This document shows, one piece after another, positions 22,219 to 34,684 of a stretch of DNA of 64,000 nt. The notes beneath the pieces are model-generated. The model had not been told where the DNA came from. It saw nothing but the letters and a program-made list of their open reading frames with translations, and searched no databases. Source of the DNA: Magicicada septendecula (lineage: Eukaryota; Arthropoda; Insecta; Hemiptera; Cicadidae); the NCBI GenBank assembly GCA_034769895.1, contig JAWRYS010000671.1, positions 124,001-188,000 of the forward strand, written 5' to 3'. Each line of letters starts with the position of its first letter. Positions within the stretch are counted from its first letter, which is position 1. A program made the position numbers and the translations under genes.

Positions 22219-23378
22219 TAAAACGTTACGAGTTTAAAATAAATAGTAAAAATCTGTGCCTATTAAAAGCGGCAACTGAAACTTTACTTGTTTTTTTTTT
22301 AAATGAAAAAAAATTTTAATTTGTACCACTTACCTTCTTCGCGAATTACCAGGGTGTCGTCTGATGTACTTAGGCAGAAAAAAACAACAGGCAATGCAAT
22401 GACAAACACATATTTTGCAAGCACAATAAAAATGGTATTTTATTTGTTTCCTGACATTCTTCTGTTTACTTTCTTTTACTTTACTTAATATTCATTTTTG
22501 ACTCAAACTACTACTATTATTTTTCTTAAAGAATTACAAGAACTTGGAATTATTTTTACATGACCAATACACTAAAATAACTAGTTGCAACTTAAAAAAC
22601 TGACAAACTACTTAACTAAACTACTAAGACGACCCAGATTGCTTGCTCTCTCCCTCTCATACTGTAAAATTCCCCATAATTTAGTTATAACCCCTTTTTT
22701 ATAAATTTAAAAATTAATTGATGGATTTAAATTTGAGTCGACTACTTAACCCGCGTCCTTCTGATGACCACGTGCTGCATCTCGTATGTGTATGAATGTT
22801 TCGTTTATTTGTCACATTTCTTGCTTTTGCTGTCCACTCCGCTAACTTTGTCTAAACTGTCGGATTTAACTGTTTCTCTTCAAACTTTCTGTTACACTTC
22901 GGAATATGTTAAAATACAAAATTTAAAGTTCGCGAACTGCGTAACTTGTCCCGGCCGGGAACGGGTGATTTCTTCGACTAGTGACGCTACAGGTGCGTTG
23001 GTCAAAAAACATTTCCGTCAGCTCGCGCTGTGATTGGCTGCGGCTCTTATATGGCCGGTTCCGGTGATCAACTTTGGTGTCGAGAGTACAGATAGCGGCA
23101 CACGAGCGCACACTCACCGCCACATTTCATTGTAGTTGGGCGTTATTTACGAAGTTTTTGTTACTTCTCCCCAACGGAGGATACACGCAGGTGCGCATAG
23201 GCTTACATTCCAACGCTGTTATCACTTGTGCCAAGCACGGACTGATACGGAATTGCATACAGGGTGTCCAACAAGTGTTAGTGGTCTCGGTGGCCGTAAA
23301 GGGTGTCCAAACAGATCACTCTCAATATTGTTATTAAATGAAATAAAAACATACATCCCTCAAAATTGCCCCATTACA
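22219..23378 (-). repeat. 3' LTR
   Basis: Direct copy of 27504-28661 with scattered single-base differences (for example CTTCGCG here against CTTGGCG there). Short frames inside are not genes. Confidence 0.92.
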
Positions 23379-26120
23379 ATACCCCCCCCCCAATGAGAGA
23401 TCTTCTGCCGAAACAGAAGAAATTTCATTGCTAGAAAACCCCTAAGAGGATCGGAGAGGATATGGTGCCAACAACCCCCCATTTGCTCTTATACATCATG
23501 GGTAAACTACCCCCTGGCTCGGCGACCATGGCCGCATCTGAACGAGATCACTGGACTTCTCTATACGAGATCCCAACACCATAAAATCGAACAGACACAC
23601 CACAGCGCACCTCACCTTTTAACATGCCACCCCAAACTCCAAATCCCAGGCCTTACTCCATGCCAGATCCTCAACTGATATGTTCCCCCTTATCATGCAC
23701 ACTGGGTCACCTTCAGCAATTCTGGGCCCATACACATACTTGTCAATTTTTTTTTTTAAATTCAAAAACATTCATTGTTAAATCAAACTCATTTATCCTA
23801 ACATTTGATTATACCTACATACTACACAATACAATTCCATAAAAAACACTAGTACTACACCTAAACAATAATATAATCAGAAGTCAAAACATCAATCAGA
23901 TGGCAGGCACAGAGAATCAAAAAAAAATTTTTTTTTTCAAAAAAATTTTAATTTATCAAAATTTTATTCTTTATTTACTTTGAAAAAATTTAAAATTATT
24001 TAAATCCATTAAGCATCAAAAGTGGCATTACTTCATTGCCAAAACAGGTCTAGTATAGAACATCACCCATCAGCTGATCAAACTGGGTCAAGTCAGAACC
24101 TTGACCTACATAAGTTATACATAAGTTACATCAGAAAATACATTGAACCTCTTTAAAATACTATCTTTTAAACACAAAAACATAATAAAATCAGACATCT
24201 AAAATTAACAAAGTATTATTATAATTAACAGTAAAATTGATATTTAAATTAATCCAAAATTACACAGTTTACAACTTTACATTTTCAAATTCTATTAAAA
24301 CTGTCACTTGTTTCAATCAAAATTTTATATATTTACTATAACCCTCTTTTCTTTACTGTTCTCATTCTCCATTAGTCTGGGTGATTTAATTATTTATACT
24401 AACTTGAAAAAATTGCAAATCATTCATAAGTGATATTCTACAGCTGATCAGCTGATTTTCTCAGCAAGGTGAATGACCTTACTACCAACACATTTCAAAA
24501 TTATATAAATCACATATTTTATCAATCCTTATCTCTAACATAATAAAATAATACATTTATGTGACAGAAGAAACATAGTATAATAAACATATGAACACCT
24601 CTTTATCAAATCGTACTACGAGCGTTTAGTTAGTGCAAAAATGAGTTATCATCTTTCATTTATAAAATTTAAATTCGTTGCTCACCTGAGCAACCCCCCA
24701 AACCACACACACTATTGTTTTGTTCTGTTGGACTGTAGCGCCCATTGGCCTCCACAAGGACGGCATAGTTGGAGGAATTGAACATCTCGTTGTCCTTGCT
24801 TTAGCATTACATTTTAAAGATTTTAGATATCAACATACTTCGTTTTATAATTACTCGCCCTTAATGCGAGTCTACCACCTGTCTATGCTGTCCCTACTCG
24901 GACAGAGTGGCAGCCGCTGTTCCATAGTTCCGGGATTTCCCCTAGTTTCACCCCCCTATTAATTTCTAGTATCAACCACTTTCAAGTCAGCTATGGTCAA
25001 GGGACTTAAATTATGGCCATAGCTGACCGCTAGCCAAAACCACGATTAGTGCTGGTAAGGCAGTAATCGCCCGAAAAGTCGGGGAAATCAGACTCTACCT
25101 TCATGCATGTTACTACATCATTACTCTGCACGGCACGAAAGTCTATCATGGTACACTATGAAATTGTACAAAAAAAGGTGTGCCGCGCATTTTCGCCCTT
25201 TCGGCCTCCGATGGGGGGGTAACACTCTCTATTACCCCCAACCCCTTCCGCTATCTACTGGGGCACATGCCACCCCAGCAATACCACATTAATAGCTAAA
25301 TTAAAATTTTATATAAAACATTATAATATGAAATTTTCATTAACTCTTTTATCCATAAATCATTCATCACTTTCTACAATTAGATTCCTTAAAATTTTCA
25401 AATTTATTATTAACATTTATTTTACATCACCTTTCAGTTATTATTACTTTTCAATCATAGTCTCTATTTAGAACAATTATCTCAAATTATTTTCATTATT
25501 GAAGTTAAAATTCTTTCATTTGAGTTACACCTGTAAACATTTTATTATCTCTGACTTGTATCATAAAATTTTATACTTACAGTCCATTATTCACATACTG
25601 ACATACACAAAATATATACACCATACACACCAATACCTCCAAGTAACCTCTGAAACATTTCACAAAAAGGTTATTTCAAATCAAACAATTTAACAATTAA
25701 TTACCAAATTCACATCTCGTAAAATAATTTAAATCCATCAAAAAATTCAATTAAATAACCTTTGAATCAATCAAAAATATTTAAACATTTCAAATTATTT
25801 TAATTAAATCATTATTGAAAACAACATTTTTAATTACTCTCACCAAGTACAATAATTACAACTCATTCATTATCTTCTTCCAAATTATTTTTGTTATTTA
25901 TTTAGGCTGCAAAAATTAAAATTATTATTATCGCAACAAGTTCCATTACACACACATATTGTTGACTAACATTTTACAATATACACAATTAAATTTACTA
26001 GACATTTATTTACAAATCTTCATCATTATTATTCAGGTATATCACACTTCATTGTCCAAGGTTGCGAGGTCAAAACCATAAAACAAAGTATTTAAAATTG
26101 TCCATTTATTGCTTTATAGT
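23379..26120 (-). other. Noncoding interior of the LTR element
   Basis: 2.7 kb with no retroviral-type protein. Very AT-rich sequence alternates with GC-richer islands (about 23400-23700, 24715-24960, 25030-25285). A hairpin with a perfect 11-bp stem, GTCAGCTATGG with CCATAGCTGAC, lies at 24986-25027, and a 14-bp palindrome, CAGCTGATCAGCTG, at 24441-24454. Pol has been replaced by or decayed into noncoding DNA. Confidence 0.6.
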
Positions 26121-27436
26121 TTACCCTCCATCGTCAAAAATTAATCTTTGTTTCAAATAACAATTTTCAATTTCCGTTGCACACATATGGCTATCTTGTG
26201 TGTCATAACCATAAAAATCAAATTCATTCGTTATATCACAATAATCATGAACCAAGTCAACATAATGTATTTCTGTCAAGTCTCCCTTAGTAATTATATT
26301 CAATATCGGGTCAGTTATTTTTTCATCATACATTAAATTATTATTGTTCAAACACACTTCTAACATTTTTTTCCACTCATCATAATCTCTTTTTAATTCA
26401 TACAATTCTGTTCTCTCTCAACACACAACTCTCTATCTAAATTTCTCTCATCATAACACCACCTCATTCTTTCAACATCATTCCACACAGAGGGTACTAA
26501 CTTATACAAATAAGGAAAACAACTTAAATCTTTCATTAAATAGGGTCTCTTGCCCTCCAATAATAACACTTGTGAACACTCTGGTTCTTCACAAATATGG
26601 GGAAAATTTACCCTCTCCCCTATATTCACAAAATCATTCTCTTCATATTCTCTGTGTAACTTACAAACACTCTCTCCTCTCTCTCTCATTGTTTCTATAT
26701 TATTATGATCGTTAATTATTTTCACTGTATTATTTTTATATATCTCGTTTTCAACTATCTTACTACTATCGGTTGTTAATTCATTTTCGTAATTATTTGT
26801 TATTTTATTATTACTCTGGTCGTCTGTTATTTCGTCACAATCACTCGTAACTGTGTTATTTTCTACCTTCTCCTTCCGCGTTCTACTTTCGTTTATTTCG
26901 TCTTGAGTATTCTTTATATTTATAATTATCTCACCTCTCATGCCCGCAATAGTTTTATTCATACTTTCTAATTTGTTATTCATATTTATTTCACTCGCTC
27001 TTAATTCACTTCTTATGTTCACGAACTCGTTACTTAAGTCTGTAAGTTTATTATTGACTACATTTATTTCTGATTTGATTTCAGATTTTAACTTATTATT
27101 TTCTGCTTTCATTTTCTCGTCTTGTTTGTCAAGTTTATCATTTACTATGTTTATTTCTAATTTGACTTCCGTTCTAAACTCATTCAAATTTGTGTTTTGT
27201 CGGTCAAATTTACTACTCATCATTTCCATAAATAATGCTAATTGATTAAGTACATCTATATTGTCGACTCTGCTACTCTTAGCATCTGCCGTCTCAATTA
27301 TTTCGTCTGTTGTATTGTCGGTGTCGTCTACGTGCTCGTCAATATTTGTCGATACTAAACTATCCTGTGTCACATTTAAATTTATATTTACTTCTTCACC
27401 TTCACACAAAGTTGCATTCTTGTTTCCCTCTGCCAT
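26121..27436 (-). pseudogene. Gag-like coiled-coil protein of the LTR element
   Basis: The start at 27436 is about 45 bp after the primer-binding region. Residues 1-60 are acidic and Thr-rich, 60-190 form a long coiled coil of Asn/Lys/Glu heptads, 190-260 is polar and Asn-rich, and 260-347 is a compact Cys-containing region (HICEEPEC). The frame stops at 26393; a second frame (from about 26405 to 26121) continues with acidic, aromatic-rich sequence, and the join lies in a GA-repeat, which suggests a slippage frameshift. Position and coiled coil resemble the gag of the element at 1-3735. No zinc knuckle is seen. Gag is inferred from position. Confidence 0.65.
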
Positions 27437-27503
27437 TTTCGACCAGTTTGTAAACTAACTTAACTTTTTTTAATTTACAAAGTCACTGTTAGACGGGCGT
27501 CAT

Positions 27504-28661
27504 TAAAACGTTACGAGTTTAAAATAAATAGTAAAAATCTGTGCCTATTAAAAGCGGCAACTGAAACTTTACTTGTTTTTTTTAAATGAAAAAAATTTTA
27601 ATTTGTACCACTTACCTTCTTGGCGAATTACCAGGGTGTCGTCTGATGTACTTAGGCAGATAAAAACAACAGGCAATGCAATGACAAACACATATTTTGC
27701 AAGCACAATAAAAATGGTATTTTATTTGTTTCCTGACATTCTTCTGTTTACTTTCTTTTACTTTACTTAATATTCATTTTCGACTCAAACTACTACTATT
27801 ATTTTTCTTAAAGAATTACAAGAACTTGGAATTATTTTTACATGACCAATACACTAAAATAACTAGTTGCAACTTAAAAAACTGACAAACTACGTAACTA
27901 AACTACTAAGACGACCCAGATTGCTCGCTCTCTCCCTCTCATACTGTAAAATTCCCCATAATTTAGTTATAACCCCTTTTTTATAAATTTGAAAATTAAT
28001 TGATGAATTTAAATTTGAGTCGACTACTTAACCCGCGTCCTTCTGATGACCACGTGCTGCATCTCGTATGTGTATGAATGTTTCGTTTATTTGTCACATT
28101 TCTCGCTTTTGCTGTCCACTCCGCTAACTTCGTCTAAACTGTCGGATTTAACTGTTTCTCTTCAAACTTTCTGTTACACTTCGGAATATGTTAAAATACA
28201 AAATTTAAAGTTCGCGAACTGCGTAACTTGTCCCGGCCGGGAACGGGTGATTTCGTCGACTAGTGACGCTACAGGTGCATTGGTCAAAAAACATTTCCGT
28301 CAGCTTGCGCTGTGATTGGCTGCGGCTCTTATATGGCCGGTTCCGGTGATCGACTTTGGTGTCGAGAGTACAGATAGCGGCACACGAGCTCACACTCACC
28401 GCCACATTTCATTGTAGTTGGGCGTTATTTACGAAGTTTTTGTTACTTCTCCCCAACGGAGGATACACGCAGGTGCACATAGGCTTACATTCCAACGCTG
28501 TTATCGCTTGTGCCGAGCACGGACTGATACGGAATTGCATACAGGGTGTCCAAACAAGTGTTAGTGGTCTCGGTGGCCGTAAAGGGTGTCCAAACAGATC
28601 ACTCTCAATATTGTTATTAAATGAAATAAAAACATACATCCCTCAAAATTGCCCCATTACA
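27504..28661 (-). repeat. 5' LTR
   Basis: Direct copy of 22219-23378. The close match between the copies indicates a fairly recent insertion. It should contain the promoter; a TATA-like motif and an ATTGG box are visible near 28314-28335, but their geometry suits the + strand better than the minus strand, so the sense promoter is not settled. Confidence 0.92.
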
Positions 28662-28665
28662 AATT

Positions 28666-30060
28666 AGATAATTGTTGCTGTGATTTAATTTGTTATTTAA
28701 TTGAAAGAAATGGTTAACTTCTCCAGCTGGCATGAGTTAATTTGAATTGACTTTGGACTAATTTGAGGACACCATCCGATGTAATTAAATACACGTAAAG
28801 AAGTGTATTTAAGTGACTAATAAAAAGAAGTCACTCTTTGGTGCTTCGGAATTATTTGTTTTATTAATCAAATGGATTATGTTGATTATATAATTAAGTA
28901 CTCACTTTGGTTGGAGATTCTTCATTCTTGATTACCATGTCAACAAGTTATTGTCGATAATGAGAGTTAAAACATTTGAATAATTTCCCTACCGCCGGTG
29001 ATGAGTGTTACCAACTGCTCTCAGCTGCATACATAACCTGAATTCGTATCTCTAAAATCGTATTGTCTAAATAAATAAATAAATTCATAATCCCTTTTAT
29101 ATGGTGAAACTTTATTTTATTCATTTAATAATCCTCATGGATTTATTTTTTCTAATAATTAATTGATTGTCTTCCTTTACAATACTAAGTAACTTGATAA
29201 AACTCTTTTCTCAGGGTGGTCACTTTGGTTTTGGAAACCGTATTGGTGAAAAATTGGTTAAGTTATTTTAATCTAAAGTAGGTCCTTTTAACTGCAGTAT
29301 ACGCAACTATAAGTCTATTACTACTATAACAATCGAGTAGTAGGAGAGTGAGTACATTAAATAAAGAAAATCTTAAATTAATTTTATAAAGTTCAAAAGA
29401 TGACTGGCGCCAACATTTTTAGGTTAACCCTAGTTTAGAGGTTATACACTATTAACCTTGATTTGTGAATAAATATTTTTTAACAATGAATAAATTTACA
29501 ATGTTGATAAGGTTCAAAGTTCTTTTTAGTGCTCATAATAATTCAAATTGTTCAAAAGGTTATATAAATTTATTGTAAGTTGATAATTCTAGTAAGTATA
29601 AATAATTGTCACTTTCCTTAATTCACTTAATTGCAATTTATTATACACTATGCAATTGTCCGTACACTGTTAAACCTTCACTAACTTTCGTTAATAACAC
29701 TGTATAATACTTTGAGTAACTTCGTTGAATTTGGTTAGAATGCCCTGTGTTTACATTCGTAATCTGCACTGCATGATGGGTAATTCTCGATTTAATTTAG
29801 TGCAGAGCTGTCCATCCGTCTGGCGTTACTAACAATGAAGAATTGTCAAATATTTCCGCGTCTACTCTTGCTGTTCCCAAAACGTTCACCCCATGAATCT
29901 CGCTACAGGTGATCTGATTGGCTAAAAATTGATGACATTCCTGAGTGGACTGATCCTCCCCGCTTTATTAAAACTATTAATTTTATTTAAAGCGTGGGTC
30001 TTCGGGTTTGAGAGTTCAAAAGTGACGCCAACTTTTTCCACAAATATATTAAAATAATTT
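28666..30060. other. Noncoding, possible relics of older LTR elements
   Basis: No protein. AGTTCAAAAGATGAC then TGGCGCCAAC (about 29388-29414) recurs as AGTTCAAAAGTGACGCCAAC (about 30012-30031). On the minus strand both read like a TTGGCG primer-binding site and leader. Confidence 0.4.
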
Positions 30061-33000
30061 ATAACTTCTGCTATTTCCTTATGCTACTTGTGAACGATTA
30101 TATGTTATTACCATTATCTGGCATTTGTTTTGATGTACATTTTGACATCCCACAAGACATAATTCAGTTTAAAATTAACAAAGATCACATTCTTACTTAT
30201 TACTTAATACAATATTTTGTTTAAAATCCTTCTTATCATTATTAGATTAACAATTTGTTATGATATAATTTGAATAGAATTACTACAGAGTTTTTTATCT
30301 GTGATTTAATAATATAAACATATAATTGTGCCATAAATACAGAATCCTTGGCTAGCCTTTGTGAGGCCTAAGCATCATGAGTTATTTTAACTAATTACAC
30401 TCTACTGGTTTTATTTTCATGGTTTATTACCTTTGATATATACTTTGAATTAATTACATCAACTTTTGGTTAACTTTTTCCTTCTTAAGACATGCCTTGT
30501 TTCTTGTATATTATCGCTTACATTGCATGAGTTCTTGTACAAGCAGGCAGCTTTTTATTTCTACTTATGTCTAATTAACACACTTGTTATATTACTGACA
30601 TTTTATACCTAATTTATCATTTGAGCTTCTTGGAAGTTTTACAATGGTTTATGACCTCTCCTTAATCTTATTTTCTGGTTAATTTATACATAATGAACCC
30701 TGTATCTAGGTGTATCAGGTCCTGTTCATTTATAAACTATTAATTGATTATTCTCTTTAACCATTATTGGTTGGTATTTTGACCTATAGTTAGTTGAATT
30801 ATCACTGGTTGTTTTAATACTAGTTACATGCATTAATTCTTGGTATTTCATTTGGTTTTTTAATGTATCATGTGAGTTCTGTATGCCTTCCCACATTTCA
30901 TCATGTTGTTTCATATTAATTATAATAATTACACTATTGTAGTGATATAATATCTTTACTAGAATCATCCTTATGTGATCTAGTTACTTCTAGGTATAAC
31001 CTTTAACGGTTTTGCATTTTACTACATATTTTGTTATTTATAAGTGGAAAATTCCAACTACTTAGGTTAGGTTGCTTCCCCTTTACTGATGGTATTTAGT
31101 TTACATGGTTTGTCTTATCTGGTCATTTTACTCATTTCGTACAGTTTACAACATTTCACATTTACTTATAACATATAATATCAACTTGTGATCAACATAG
31201 GTTTAATTAATAGATGTTTGTTTGATTGTATTTTATCATAAACCCCACATGGTTATTTGGTACAGCTAGGCATCTGATTATTTATATTTAGTTTTAACTA
31301 ATACAGTTGTCATTAATTTAATCTCTTTTCCTAATTAAACCTCATAATAATTAGTACAATTTATAATTTGTTTGGTCATCTAGACTTGTTTATTTTTGTT
31401 GTTATTTTAACTAATAATTCTTGCAATTTGTTGCAATAGGTATATCTCATTATTGGTATATCATTAATGTTCCCTTCAGTGACAAGTTTTAATTATTTAT
31501 AGATCAATAGTTAGTTTACATCATTCACTTCTTTTGTTTATAATAGTATTATTTACCATTTATTGTTCTGATCACCATTATTCAGCTTTTCTTATATTCT
31601 ATGTACATTTTACTTATTTATTAGTTTTCTGATATACCTTCAGTTACATTAATTATATTGTTTAATCATACGATATAATCTTATTGTTTCTCTTACATTA
31701 TTATACATTCTATTGTTACTTTGTTATTATCTCACTCCCCCTAAACTTAGTGGGTATTTGTATAGTCATTGTTGGTCTAGTCTTTAAGTCAGTTTGTCTT
31801 TATCATTATGCCATTTATGCTCATTGATAATTATCTCATATTTTATTCCTAATCATTATCTTCATCATCATTCTTTTTCTATTTCAATGTTTTATACTTT
31901 ATTGTTTCTTATGGTAATTTACTGTTTTATCTAGTTCATCTGTGTTATGTGATCTTGTGATGTTTTGTAACGTTACAGTATTCATTATTGTAAATCAATT
32001 ACCCTGTGCAGTACTCTTCTATGAAGAGTCATCTATTTCAACTGTTTAAAAGGTTGTATTCAACTTCTGACTCCACTGTTAAGACAGTCACACAGATTGA
32101 CTTGGGTACAGTGGAATCAGAATAGCTGACACCTATCAAGTCACTAATTATCAACTTAATTAGTCACAAACAACAATTAAAAATCAACAAGGCAAAATTA
32201 TGCAATAATTCAAGTTAATTTTGTCCAACACATTCAGTATATAAATGTTAGCTTCTACAGATTTGCACTAATTAACTGAATAATCACTTCTCACTAAACT
32301 GCAACAACCACTGTGAACCGCACATCAGATAATGAGCCTAGATGTTAGTACAGTAGTCGAGTAAATGTCTGGAGGGGCAGTGTGGCATCTTGTGTGACCT
32401 AGAACAGACCACTGTGTTATGTAATTCTGACTCATAGAGTAGGTCTAGTCTGTAAACACCTGAAACATCTCACAGGCGGTGCCATCCAAGAATCACCAAT
32501 GCGTTACTATTTATTTCCCCAGTATTTGAAAATGATATATAATAGCTTTCAGCCAACTAAACCCCAGCTGAGGGCAAAAACTGTCACTACATTGCGTGTT
32601 CATAACACAGTTATAAGATCTCATGGTTTTTGAAAAGCTGAAAAAAGTATTGACTGGAAAGGAGAAGAAAAAATGAAAAAATATTACAAGTAAAGTTACT
32701 CCTAAATGCTGAAAAGCAGAAGTTCAGATTTAAGCAGTAGGCCTAGTGCATGTAAAATATATAAACCTACTAATTCTCTCATGTGGCACTCCGAAGTTTC
32801 ACATTCATAAAACTGGTTTATGATGCTTTAAAAGGTATAAAACAACTCACAAACTGCCCTTGTGCTCCATCTATATTTACATAGGTTGCAGTCAAGGCTA
32901 CCAATGACATGTCACCAGAATTGTCTCTATTTGTGTACAGCTTAATTCTGTGCTATTTATAGCTGATTAGGAATCAGTGTTGATTGACGTGTGATCAAGT

Positions 33001-33304
33001 TTCTTATGCTTAATGTTGTTTCTAGTTGTTGTGTTTAGTGTAACTATGACAGTATATTAATAAATATTAAGATTGTTTTTAATATAGATAATGTTATGTA
33101 ATTATTTTAATAGGAATTGATAACAGTACATGCATAATTTTTATTCAGTAGTTCCTATAATATTAATGTTATTGTTGGCAGTACTGACCATATTTTACAT
33201 TTCATAAACCATTAACAATAAAGAAACAATGAGATTCATGAGCATCAGTTAGCAGATATTTTCTGTACTCTGTTGTTTTTATAATTCTAATAATTTGTTT
33301 TTTT
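30061..33304. other. AT-rich noncoding sequence
   Basis: 30360-32000 is strongly T-biased on the + strand, like 5520-6900. A dispersed repeat copy lies at 32110-32330 (separate entry). Nothing else recognised. Confidence 0.45.
32110..32330 (+). repeat. Dispersed repeat, copy 1
   Basis: About 200 bases similar to 57095-57320 in the same orientation: shared blocks AGTCACTAATTA, TTAATTAGTCA, AATCAACAAGG, CAATAATTCAAGTTAA, AATAATCACTT and AACCGCA or ATCCGCA in the same order. No coding capacity; class unknown. Confidence 0.65.
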
Positions 33305-33410
33305 AAATATCACTATAATATTGACGACTCGGAACACTAAGTTTTTTATAAGTAAAAACGTAAAGTTTTACCTTACAGCCTAAACCGGCTTTCACCTATA
33401 GAAGGCTTCA

Positions 33411-34036
33411 TCAGAGGCTGTCGTAAGTAGCGCTGTTCATCTTGTTGTTGGCGACGAGATAGTTTTTCGAAAGATTGAAGCTGTGTGTGTGTGGTGAGAT
33501 GTGTTCGAATAATGCGTGCGATTTGAATTGTGTCTGTTCGTTTAGGATGTCGTTTTTATTTGTTTTTGTGTGTTTGTATATTTCTAATTGTTCTAGAGTG
33601 TCTAGTTTTCGGCCTTTTGTGTGTACGTGTAGTATGTTCATGTTATTGTCGATGTTTTTATATGTGTGGTTTGCTTCAATGAGGTGGTTTGCGAAGGTAG
33701 ATTCTGTAGTGGTGTGGAGTGCTTTTGTGTGTTCAGTGTATCTCTGTTTGAAGCTACGTCCTGTCTGGCCTATGTAGAATTTATTGCAATTTGAACAATT
33801 TAGCTTATATACACCGGGTAGATCGAATTTGTTTTGTGCTTTGGGCATGCGTTTTGATAGTGTGTGTTCTGTTTTGTTAGTAGTTTTGAAAGCGATTCTG
33901 TATCCTGCTTTTTTGAATTTGTGGGCAATTTTTTCTGTTTGTTTGTTGATGTATGTTAGTGTTATGAATTTGTTGTTTTCTGTCTTTGTCTGTTGTTTGT
34001 TTTGTGTTTTGTGTAGGAGTTTACTGACTATTGTTC
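33411..34036 (-). pseudogene. Penelope-like element GIY-YIG endonuclease (left arm)
   Basis: The minus-strand frame encodes the C-terminal GIY-YIG endonuclease of a Penelope-like retroelement: GVYKLNC, a CxxC pair, then YIGQTGRSFKQRYTEH, where the Tyr, Gly and Arg are family catalytic residues. A clear start is at 33848, but the same frame seems to continue upstream toward the palindrome centre, as in the right arm. The RT domain that normally precedes this module is absent, so the copy is 5'-truncated. The frame ends at a stop at 33411. Confidence 0.88.
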
Positions 34037-34052
34037 TGTCAATCTAACGGTT

Positions 34053-34684
34053 ATGACAGAACAATAGTCAGTAAACTCCTACACAAAACACAAAACAAAC
34101 AACAGACAAAGACAGAAAACAACAAATTCATAACACTAACATACATCAACAAACAAACAGAAAAAATTGCCCACAAATTCAAAAAAGCAGGATACAGAAT
34201 CGCTTACAAAACTACTAACAAAACAGAACACACACTATCAAAACGCATGCCCAAAGCACAAAACAAATTCGATCTACCCGGTGTATATAAGCTAAATTGT
34301 TCAAATTGCAATAAATTCTACATAGGCCAGACAGGACGTAGCTTCAAACAGAGATACATTGAACACACAAAAGCACTCCACACCACTACAGAATCTACCT
34401 TCGCAAACCACCTCATTGAAGCAAACCACACATATAAAAACATCGACAATAACATGAACATACTACACGTACACACAAAAGGCCGAAAACTAGACACTCT
34501 AGAACAATTAGAAATATACAAACACACAAAAACAAATAAAAACGACATCCTAAACGAACAGACACAATTCAAATCGCACGCTTTATTCGAACACATCTCA
34601 CCACACACACACAGCTTCAATCTTTCGAAAAACTATCTCGTCGCCAACAACAAGACGAACAGCACTACTTATGACAGCCTCTGA
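34053..34684 (+). pseudogene. Penelope-like element GIY-YIG endonuclease (right arm)
   Basis: Mirror copy of the left arm with a few amino-acid changes (for example Ile for Thr in the RYxEH segment). The frame is open from the palindrome centre, so it also shows the linker between RT and endonuclease (NKFITLTYINKQ, then KKAGYRIAYKT), followed by GVYKLNC and YIGQTGR and a stop at 34684. The enzyme would nick target DNA to prime reverse transcription. Without RT it is not autonomous. Confidence 0.88.

Larger units (their letters stand above)
22219..28661 (-). mobile_element. LTR retrotransposon, 6.4 kb, gag-like gene but no pol
   Basis: Two direct copies of about 1.16 kb (22219-23378 and 27504-28661) bracket a 4.1 kb interior, and AATT flanks both outer ends (22215-22218 and 28662-28665) as a 4-bp target duplication. 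On the minus strand the LTR starts TGTAATGG and ends CGTTTTA. After the 5' LTR comes TGACGCCCGTCTAACAGTG (27502-27484), a plausible primer-binding site with one mismatch to TGG, and before the 3' LTR there is a G-rich polypurine tract (about 23380-23393). Only gag-like frames are present; no protease, RT or integrase was found. Confidence 0.9.

Noticed and set aside
23041..23110. A host promoter with inverted CCAAT box and TATA-like motif
   Set aside because: It recurs in both LTRs and is part of the LTR.
25499..25693. Small frame in the AT-rich LTR-element interior
   Set aside because: No family, and its composition matches the noncoding background.
22219..28661. Tandem host-gene duplication explaining the two 1.16 kb copies
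   Set aside because: The AATT duplication, primer site, polypurine tract and gag position make them LTRs.
33475..34620. Frames opposite the GIY-YIG genes in both arms
   Set aside because: They mirror each other and are rich in Cys, Val and Phe from antisense codons; the GIY-YIG reading is motif-supported.
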